This document shows positions 1-5,243 of a stretch of 12,257 bases of DNA, piece by piece; within the stretch, counting starts at the first letter, position 1, and each line of letters begins with the position of its first letter. Source of the stretch: an uncultured bacterium (lineage in GTDB: Bacteria > Actinomycetota > Actinomycetes > S36-B12). The stretch is from positions 1 to 12,257 of the forward strand of contig CAJAKT010000292.1 of the NCBI GenBank assembly GCA_903940375.1. Reading direction: 5' to 3'. The notes under the pieces are model-generated. The model was not told the origin of the DNA. It did no database searches and saw nothing but the letters and a program-made list of their open reading frames with translations. Position numbers and translations under genes: made by a program.

Positions 1-1086
1 CAGATCATGGGCGTCACCACACTGGACATGGTCAAGATGGCCCAGCAGATCGACTCGCTGGGGCCGGAGAAGTCCAAGCGCTACATGCACCACTACAACT
101 TCCCGCCGTACTCGACCGGAGAGACCGGCCGCGTGGGTTCGCCCAAGCGCCGCGAGATCGGCCACGGTGCGCTCGCCGAGCGTGCCCTGATGCCGGTGCT
201 GCCCAGCGTCGAGGAGTTCCCGTACGCCATCCGGCAGGTGTCCGAGGCGCTGAGTTCCAACGGCTCGACGTCGATGGGCTCGGTGTGTGCATCGACCATG
301 TCGCTGCTCAACGCTGGTGTGCCGCTGCGCGCACCGGTCGCGGGTATCGCCATGGGCCTTATCTCGGGCGAGCTTGACGGCAAGACCGAGTACGTCGCCA
401 TCACCGACATTCTGGGTGCTGAGGACGCGTTCGGCGATATGGACTTCAAGGTCGCCGGCACGAAGGACTTCGTCACGGCCCTCCAGCTCGACACGAAGCT
501 CGACGGCATTCCGGCATCCGTGCTCGCCGCTGCGCTGCAGCAGGCATTCGATGCTCGCATCGCCATCCTCGACGTGATGAATGAGGCCATCGATGCACCT
601 GACGAGATGGCGCCGACGGCACCTCGCGTCATCGCCATCCAGATCCCGGTCGACAAGATCGGCGAGGTGATCGGGCCGAAGGGCAAGATCATCAACCAGA
701 TCCAGGAGGAGACCGGCGCCGACATCACGATCCAGGACGACGGCACCATCTACATCGGTGCCACGAATGGTGAGTCGGCCGAGGCGGCCCGCACCGCAAT
801 CAACAACATCGCCAACCCGACGATGCCGGAGATCGGCGAGCGCTACCTGGGCACCGTGGTCAAGACCACGACGTTCGGTGCTTTCGTCTCGCTCATGCCC
901 GGCAAGGACGGCCTGCTGCACATCTCCGAGATCAAGAAGCTCGCAGGCGGCAAGCGCGTCGAGAACGTCGAGGACGTCCTGAAGGTCGGCAGCAAGGTCC
1001 AGGTCGAGATCAAGGAAATCGATCCGCGCGGCAAGCTGTCGCTCGTCCCCGTCCTCGAGGGCGACGCTGCGGCGGCCGATGCCTAA
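1..1086 (+). CDS. pnp: Polyribonucleotide nucleotidyltransferase (PNPase), 3' part, 5' end outside the window
   Basis: This is the C-terminal half of PNPase, the phosphorolytic 3'-5' exoribonuclease. The frame is open from base 1, so the true start lies upstream; the ATG at base 7 is internal. What remains is the second RNase PH domain, with the family signatures YMHHYNFPPYSTGE and GSPKRREIGHGALAER. The catalytic region DILGAEDAFGDMDF follows; its Asp codons at 424 and 442 correspond to E. coli D486 and D492. A KH domain has its GPKG loop at bases 673-684, and an S1 RNA-binding domain starts near 841 (RYLGTVVKT, TFGAFV, GKDGLLHISE). The protein ends shortly after S1 with an Ala/Asp-rich tail. 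The stop overlaps the M16 peptidase start by 8 bp, so the two are probably co-transcribed. No defect is visible in the part present. Confidence 0.98.
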   Translation, partial: QIMGVTTLDMVKMAQQIDSLGPEKSKRYMHHYNFPPYSTGETGRVGSPKRREIGHGALAERALMPVLPSVEEFPYAIRQVSEALSSNGSTSMGSVCASTMSLLNAGVPLRAPVAGIAMGLISGELDGKTEYVAITDILGAEDAFGDMDFKVAGTKDFVTALQLDTKLDGIPASVLAAALQQAFDARIAILDVMNEAIDAPDEMAPTAPRVIAIQIPVDKIGEVIGPKGKIINQIQEETGADITIQDDGTIYIGATNGESAEAARTAINNIANPTMPEIGERYLGTVVKTTTFGAFVSLMPGKDGLLHISEIKKLAGGKRVENVEDVLKVGSKVQVEIKEIDPRGKLSLVPVLEGDAAAADA

Positions 1087-2389
1087 GGCGCAGACTCGCA
1101 CGCTGCTTCGGGAGGGTGACGGCGGACTCGTCCGCCGCACCACCCTCCCGGGCGGCTTGCGCGTCATCACCGAGCAGGTCCCCGGGGTCCGCTCGGTGGC
1201 GTTCGGGGTGTGGGTGAATGTCGGCTCGCGTGACGAGACCGGCACTCAGATGGGCTCGGCCCACTACCTCGAGCATCTGCTGTTCAAGGGCACGCACAAG
1301 CGCTCGGCCCTGGATATCTCCGCCTCCATCGAGGCGGTGGGCGGTGACCTGAATGCGTTCACCACCAAGGAGTACACCTGCTATTACGCACGTGTCCTCG
1401 ACGTCGACCTTCCGCTCGCCATTGACGTGGTGTGCGACGTGGTCACCGATGCGCTGATCCGCACGGAGGATGTCGAGGGGGAGCGCGGCGTCATCCTCGA
1501 AGAGATCGCGATGCACGAGGACGATCCCACCGATGTCGTGCATGACGACTTCGCCGCCGTGATGTTCGGCGACACCCCGCTCGGTCGCCCCGTGCTCGGC
1601 ACCATCGAGACCATCAGCGGTATCTCGCGCCGCTCGATCAATGCCTTCTACCGCCGCACCTACCGTCCGGAGTCGATGGTCATCGCGGCCGCGGGCAACC
1701 TGGACCATGACACCGTCGTGCGACAGGTTCGGGCGGCCTTCCAGTCCGTGCTCGATCCGTCAGTTGAAGCGCGCGCTGCGCGCACGGTGCGGCGGCCGCG
1801 GGCCCATGAAGCCGGCGTCAGTGTCACGAAGCGCCCGACCGAGCAGGCCCATCTCGTCCTCGGCGTCCCGGGCATCACCCGCAGCGACCCCCGCCGCTAC
1901 GCCCTGTCGATCCTGTCGACGGCGCTCGGTGGTGGAATGAGCAGCCGCCTGTTCCAGGAGGTGCGCGAGAAGCGCGGCCTGGCCTACTCCGTGTACTCGT
2001 ACGCGCAGGGCTACTCGGACGACGGCATGTTCGGTGTCTATGTAGGGTGCCTCCCGGCCAAGGTCGACACGGTGCTCGATGTCTGCCTGACGCAGCTGCA
2101 GGCGGTCGCGGATCACGGACTCACGGATGAGGAGATCCTGCGCGGCAAGGGGCAGGTCCGTGGCGGCACGGTTCTTGGCCAGGAGGACACGGGTGCGCGG
2201 ATGACGCGCATCGCCAAGAGTGAGCTCCACGATGACCCGCTGCTGAGCATCGACGGGCTGCTGGCACATGTCGATGCCGTCACACCCGAGGATGTCCGGA
2301 GCATCGCGCACGATCTGCTGACCGCGCCGGCCACGCTTGCGGTCATCGGTCCCTTCGACGAGACGACAACGTTCAACACGGTTGGCTGA
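1079..2389 (+). CDS. M16 family zinc metallopeptidase (processing peptidase/pitrilysin-like)
   Basis: The gene encodes a 436-residue single-chain M16 peptidase, a usual length for the short bacterial M16B type. The inverted zinc motif HxxEH is H62-Y-L-E65-H66, within GSAHYLEHLLFKGT. The third zinc ligand is the Glu in GERGVILEEI (E142, 76 residues after H66, the family spacing). The C-terminal half carries the characteristic Arg/Tyr segment SRLFQEVREKRGLAYSVYS. I see no signal peptide, so a cytoplasmic location is likely. The ATG at 1079 overlaps the pnp stop by 8 bp and gives the expected N-terminus (TTLPGGLRVITE about 20 residues in). In many actinomycetes this peptidase directly follows pnp. 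Its physiological substrate is not known to me and cannot be read from the sequence. Confidence 0.95.
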   Translation: MPKAQTRTLLREGDGGLVRRTTLPGGLRVITEQVPGVRSVAFGVWVNVGSRDETGTQMGSAHYLEHLLFKGTHKRSALDISASIEAVGGDLNAFTTKEYTCYYARVLDVDLPLAIDVVCDVVTDALIRTEDVEGERGVILEEIAMHEDDPTDVVHDDFAAVMFGDTPLGRPVLGTIETISGISRRSINAFYRRTYRPESMVIAAAGNLDHDTVVRQVRAAFQSVLDPSVEARAARTVRRPRAHEAGVSVTKRPTEQAHLVLGVPGITRSDPRRYALSILSTALGGGMSSRLFQEVREKRGLAYSVYSYAQGYSDDGMFGVYVGCLPAKVDTVLDVCLTQLQAVADHGLTDEEILRGKGQVRGGTVLGQEDTGARMTRIAKSELHDDPLLSIDGLLAHVDAVTPEDVRSIAHDLLTAPATLAVIGPFDETTTFNTVG

Positions 2390-2400
2390 CCCGGTCGGCC
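2384..2400 (+). other. Small hairpin spanning the M16 peptidase stop codon
   Basis: GGCTGAC (2384-2390) pairs with GTCGGCC (2394-2400) across a CCG loop, with one T-G wobble. The stem contains the peptidase TGA stop and ends two bases before the dapB -10 box. It has no T tract, so it is only a possible weak terminator or 3'-end stabiliser for the pnp-peptidase transcript. Confidence 0.35.
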
Positions 2401-2402
2401 GG

Positions 2403-2408
2403 TAGGCT
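2403..2408 (+). promoter_or_regulatory. Extended TANNNT -10 box for leaderless dapB
   Basis: TAGGCT fits the actinobacterial TANNNT -10 pattern and lies 7 nt before the GTG start of dapB. Transcription would start at or next to the start codon, giving a leaderless mRNA. No convincing -35 is present; TTGGCT at 2382-2387 leaves only a 15-nt spacer. No Shine-Dalgarno sequence fits the start, which supports the leaderless reading. Confidence 0.6.
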
Positions 2409-2415
2409 GTCGTAC

Positions 2416-3159
2416 GTGATCAAGGTAGGCGTTGTGGGCGCCAAGGGACGCATGGGCCAGGCGGCCGTCGAGGCGATCAAGGCGACCGACGACCTTCATC
2501 TCGTGGCAGCCGTCGACATGGGCGTGCCGCCTACGGCCCTGGCGCAGGCCGGCGCCGAGGTCATCGTCGACTTCACCACGCCCGACGCGGTGATGCGCAC
2601 CCTGAAGTCGTGCATCGGCAACGGAATCCACTGCGTCGTCGGAACCACCGGCTTCACCGATGAGCGGCTCGACCAGGTGCGTGACTGGTGTGCCAAGCAG
2701 CCCACGGTAGGGGTCCTGATTGCTCCCAACTTCGGGATCGGCGCTGTGCTGATGATGCGATTCGCGGCCATGGCAGCCCCCTACTTCGAGTCCGCCGAGG
2801 TCGTCGAGATGCATCACCCGGACAAGGCCGACGCGCCGTCTGGCACTGCGGCGCACACCGCTCGGCTCATCGCCGAGGCGCGGGCCGGCATGCCGCCGGC
2901 ACCGGACGCCACCGCCCATGAGATCGAGGGTGCGCGCGGCGCGGCGATCGACGGGGTCCGCGTGCACTCCGTCCGTGCCCGCGGGCTGGTAGCCCATCAG
3001 GAGGTCATCCTCGGTGGTGTCGGGGAGACGCTGACGATTCGGCATGACTCGCTTGATCGATCCTCCTTCATGCCGGGTGTCCTCCTCGGGGTGCGCGAGG
3101 TTGGCCGGCATCCGGGGCTCACGGTCGGGCTCGCTGACTACCTCGACCTCGGCGCGTGA
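2416..3159 (+). CDS. dapB: 4-hydroxy-tetrahydrodipicolinate reductase
   Basis: DapB reduces 4-hydroxy-tetrahydrodipicolinate with NAD(P)H in the diaminopimelate/lysine pathway, acting directly after DapA. The protein is 247 residues, the normal length. It starts with the Rossmann glycine loop GAKGRMG (residues 8-14). It has the VDFTTP and VVGTTGF segments (51-56 and 74-80) and the substrate-binding/catalytic signature EMHHPDKADAPSGTA, with catalytic H133 and K137. The late motif HDSLDRSSF is also present. The GTG start at 2416 places the Rossmann loop at the usual position and follows a TAGGCT box by 7 nt, so translation is probably leaderless. The stop overlaps the start of the next gene (GTGA at 3156-3159). 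The partner enzyme DapA is encoded about 6.4 kb downstream on the same strand. Confidence 0.98.
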   Translation: MIKVGVVGAKGRMGQAAVEAIKATDDLHLVAAVDMGVPPTALAQAGAEVIVDFTTPDAVMRTLKSCIGNGIHCVVGTTGFTDERLDQVRDWCAKQPTVGVLIAPNFGIGAVLMMRFAAMAAPYFESAEVVEMHHPDKADAPSGTAAHTARLIAEARAGMPPAPDATAHEIEGARGAAIDGVRVHSVRARGLVAHQEVILGGVGETLTIRHDSLDRSSFMPGVLLGVREVGRHPGLTVGLADYLDLGA

Positions 3160-3596
3160 GCGCACGCACGATCGCGTGGGTGCTGGCGGCCGCGGTGGCC
3201 GTCTACCTCGTCTTCACGGGCTGGCGTGCGTGGGCGCTGATCGCGTCGGGTGATCCCGTCCCGGTCTTGCTGGGCATCAGTGTGGTCGTGATCCCGCTGA
3301 TCGGGGCCTGGGTGCTGTGGCGGGAACTGGCTTTCGGGATCCACTCGCAGCGGCTGGGGCGGCAGCTCGGGATCGAGGGCGGACTGCCGGTCGATGATCT
3401 GCCGCGCACGCCCGGTGGCCGGATCGAGAAGGACGCTGCGGATGCGAGGTTCGCGGTCTACGAGCAGCAGGTGCAGGCGGATCCGCAGGACTGGCGCGGC
3501 TGGTACCGGCTGGCGATCGGCTACGACGATGCGCGCGACCGCAAGCGTGCTCGTGCGGCGATGCGTCAGGCAATCGCCCTGCACAACAACGGTTGA
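3156..3596 (+). CDS. Conserved small membrane protein with C-terminal TPR-like segment
   Basis: This 146-residue protein has two hydrophobic helices near the N-terminus (about residues 5-27 and 36-55). A soluble tail follows with a conserved-looking linker (GLPVDDLPRTPGGRI) and one helix pair resembling a tetratricopeptide repeat (DPQDWRGWYRLAIGYDDARDRKRARAAMRQAI). The likely topology is membrane anchor plus cytoplasmic tail, a scaffold-like arrangement. The GTG start overlaps the dapB stop by 4 bp, so translation is probably coupled to dapB. From memory, a similar membrane/TPR protein follows dapB in several actinomycetes. Its function is unknown, and nothing here ties it chemically to lysine synthesis. 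The gene is clear; the name is only descriptive. Confidence 0.88.
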   Translation: MSARTIAWVLAAAVAVYLVFTGWRAWALIASGDPVPVLLGISVVVIPLIGAWVLWRELAFGIHSQRLGRQLGIEGGLPVDDLPRTPGGRIEKDAADARFAVYEQQVQADPQDWRGWYRLAIGYDDARDRKRARAAMRQAIALHNNG

Positions 3597-3597
3597 C

Positions 3598-3647
3598 TGG
3601 CGGGCCGTGGGGGTCGGATCTGCAGTTGACACCCCCATAACCCGCCG
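3598..3647. terminator. Imperfect hairpin filling the convergent gap, candidate bidirectional terminator
   Basis: The 52 bp between two convergent genes (stops at 3596 and 3649) form one symmetrical structure. GGCGGG (3599-3604) pairs with CCCGCC (3641-3646), and GGGGGT (3609-3614) pairs with ACCCCC (3631-3636). A 4x4 internal loop separates the two stems, and the apical loop is 16 nt. A T-G pair at 3598/3647 can extend the base. There is no T tract on either strand, so an intrinsic terminator of the actinobacterial U-less type or a 3'-end block is inferred rather than shown. Confidence 0.55.
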
Positions 3648-3648
3648 C

Positions 3649-4203
3649 TCAACGACTGTCGGGGAGCCAGTGCTCCAGGCGCAGGCGCGCCATGTCGAAG
3701 GCTTCGGGCCGGAGCCACAGATCCGGTGACGTGGCATAGACATGGGTCGGCAGGCGCCGGCCGTCTCGTGTGTGCACTGCTGCGCGTTCCGCGCGGACGG
3801 GCAGGGGTAGTCCCACGAACGGGCAGGGCGACGCGGCTGTCTCGATGCCCCGGACGTCACCCCACGGAAGGACGACGCGCCGCCAGGTGGTGTCGATGCT
3901 GATGCCCTCATCGTTGACGTAGGTGCCGACGACCCAGCCCCGCAGGATGAGGACAAGAACGGACGCGGACAGCGCCGACCCGAGCACAGTGGGGAGCGCG
4001 AACGACGTGGCCAGGGCCGTGAGGATCAAGGTGCCCGTCGTGACCACGAGGAGTCCGGTTCCCAGGACCAGGGCGACGATGCGAATGGGCCCGCGGCCGG
4101 TCACGCGCAGTCGTCGCACCTGCTGGTAAGCGTCGTCGACGGGTGCATCGGGATCCGGCTTTGGCCACAGGAAGCCGAAGATGGGCTTGCGCGGCTCGCT
4201 CAT
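3649..4203 (-). CDS. Membrane-anchored PH-like domain protein
   Basis: The protein has 184 residues. A charged, proline-rich N-terminus is followed by two closely spaced hydrophobic segments (about residues 40-62 and 68-88). A soluble domain then begins VVGTYVNDEGISIDTTWRR and continues VVLPWGDVRGIE. This pattern of membrane pair plus a strand-rich domain with Gly-Ile/hydrophobic strands and a W/PW-x-D-V/I turn resembles the bacterial PH-like family (bPH_6, the CFP-6 type of mycobacteria). Its ATG overlaps the azlD stop in an ATGA, so it is the third gene of the azlC-azlD unit. No catalytic residues are visible. A structural or accessory role at the membrane is an inference from the coupling. 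Family assignment is by pattern only. Confidence 0.8.
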   Translation of the reverse strand: MSEPRKPIFGFLWPKPDPDAPVDDAYQQVRRLRVTGRGPIRIVALVLGTGLLVVTTGTLILTALATSFALPTVLGSALSASVLVLILRGWVVGTYVNDEGISIDTTWRRVVLPWGDVRGIETAASPCPFVGLPLPVRAERAAVHTRDGRRLPTHVYATSPDLWLRPEAFDMARLRLEHWLPDSR

Positions 4204-4511
4204 GTGCCGATCCCGGTTGCGCGCAAGGCGGCTGCGGTCACGGCGGCGACGACCACCACGACGAGGAACGGGGCCCGCAGGACGAGTGCGATGACGGCAG
4301 CGGCCAGGCCGGCCAGCCGCGCATCGATGACAAGGGTCTGGCCGACGGCGAACGTCTGCACCGCAACAAGTGCGGCAAGGAGTGCGACGGGCAGTAGCCC
4401 GGCAACCCGGCGAACGCCCTCGTTCTCGAGAACAGAGCGCGGCAGGAAGTAGCCCAGCAGCTTCTCCAGATAGCAGCCGAGCGAACCGGCCAGTACGGCG
4501 AACCAGATCAT
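4200..4511 (-). CDS. azlD: AzlD-family branched-chain amino acid export subunit
   Basis: AzlD is the small subunit of the AzlC-AzlD exporter, which is associated with efflux of branched-chain amino acids and their analogues. The 103-residue product is almost entirely hydrophobic, with three to four membrane helices: IWFAVLAGSLGCYLEK at the N-terminus, VAGLLPVALLAALVAVQTF in the middle, and a long C-terminal run ending near LRATGIGT. Length and the LGYFLPRSVLENEGVRRVAGLLPVALL pattern fit AzlD. The ATG at 4511 overlaps the azlC stop by 4 bp (ATGA), and the gene's own stop overlaps the next start in the same way, so all three genes are probably translationally coupled. The same frame stays open upstream to 5378, but that part is the antisense/out-of-frame shadow of azlC. 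The substrate is inferred from the family. Confidence 0.9.
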   Translation of the reverse strand: MIWFAVLAGSLGCYLEKLLGYFLPRSVLENEGVRRVAGLLPVALLAALVAVQTFAVGQTLVIDARLAGLAAAVIALVLRAPFLVVVVVAAVTAAALRATGIGT

Positions 4512-5197
4512 GGGCGCCTGCCCATCAGCATCGCCGCGATCAGCGCGACGAGTCCGGCAGCGAGTACCGGCAGGCCGGGCCGGAGCACGGGAGTGAGTGC
4601 GAGGGCGACGGCCGCACCGGCCAATGCGACCGCCCACATCGTGCGATCGACCAGCCGTGGCCACAGCAGGGCGATGAACGCGGCCGGGATCGCGGCATCG
4701 AGTCCGAGGGTCGCCGGGTCGCCGATGGCCGCCGCGCCGAGGGCCCCCAGCAGGGTGCCGAGATTCCACAGCACGTAGACCGACAGTCCGGTGCGCCAGA
4801 AGGCGTGCCGGGCCGCGTCCGGTGGATCCGGGTGGGCCAGGGCCATCGCCGTGGACTCGTCGATGGTCAGCTCGGCGGCCGCGAGCCGGCGCAGGCCCGT
4901 CACCTGCAGGGTGGGAGCCATGCTGAGGGCGTACATGCCGTTGCGGGCACCGAGCAGCCACGCGGTGAGGATGGCGGCCACGGCTCCGCCGCCGGCACCG
5001 AGCACCCCGACGAGGGCGAACTGGGAGCCGCCCGTGAACATCAGCAGGGACAGGGTCTGCGTCTGGAGGGCGGTGAGTCCGCTGGCGACGCTGATCGCCC
5101 CGAAGGACAGTCCGTAGGCACCTGTGGCCAGGCCGATGCCCACCGCGCCGGACGTGATCCGGCGGCGATGGGAGGGGTGCAGGTCGGACGAGGACAC
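4508..5197 (-). CDS. azlC: AzlC-family branched-chain amino acid export permease
   Basis: AzlC is the large membrane subunit of the AzlCD exporter. The 229-residue product has the family hallmarks: an N-terminal segment GLATGAYGLSFGAISVASGL, then LSLLMFTGGSQFALVGVLGAGG, then the central LLGARNGMYALSMAP, followed by the soluble TIDESTAMAL segment and further helices. The small residues and Gly-rich helices are typical. The start is GTG at 5197, chosen because a TAGCGT -10 box ends 6 nt upstream on the same strand and no Shine-Dalgarno sequence is present, so the mRNA is probably leaderless. The gene heads the azlC-azlD-PH unit and diverges from a sensor kinase gene, which could regulate it. 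The exact substrate cannot be read from the sequence. Confidence 0.93.
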   Translation of the reverse strand: MSSSDLHPSHRRRITSGAVGIGLATGAYGLSFGAISVASGLTALQTQTLSLLMFTGGSQFALVGVLGAGGGAVAAILTAWLLGARNGMYALSMAPTLQVTGLRRLAAAELTIDESTAMALAHPDPPDAARHAFWRTGLSVYVLWNLGTLLGALGAAAIGDPATLGLDAAIPAAFIALLWPRLVDRTMWAVALAGAAVALALTPVLRPGLPVLAAGLVALIAAMLMGRRP

Positions 5198-5203
5198 GGT
5201 CGG

Positions 5204-5209
5204 ACGCTA
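5204..5209 (-). promoter_or_regulatory. TANNNT -10 box for leaderless azlC
   Basis: Read on the minus strand this is TAGCGT, 6 nt before the GTG of azlC. It fits the actinobacterial -10 pattern at leaderless spacing. On the plus strand the overlapping TATCGG (5208-5213) is the only A/T-bearing candidate -10 for the divergent kinase gene, so the two promoters may overlap back to back. The plus-strand candidate lacks the final T and is weak. Confidence 0.5.
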
Positions 5210-5243
5210 TCGGGATGGCCGAACAGCGGGATCGACCGACCCG

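Noticed and set aside
3626..3631. Perfect TTGACA -35-like hexamer
   Set aside because: No -10-like sequence lies 16-18 nt downstream, it would point antisense into the PH-like gene, and it lies in the loop/stem of the convergent hairpin.
5124..5243. Kinase start at ATG 5124
   Set aside because: It would overlap azlC and its promoter by about 75 bp, and the added 40 residues are shadow-like. ATG 5244 is preferred.
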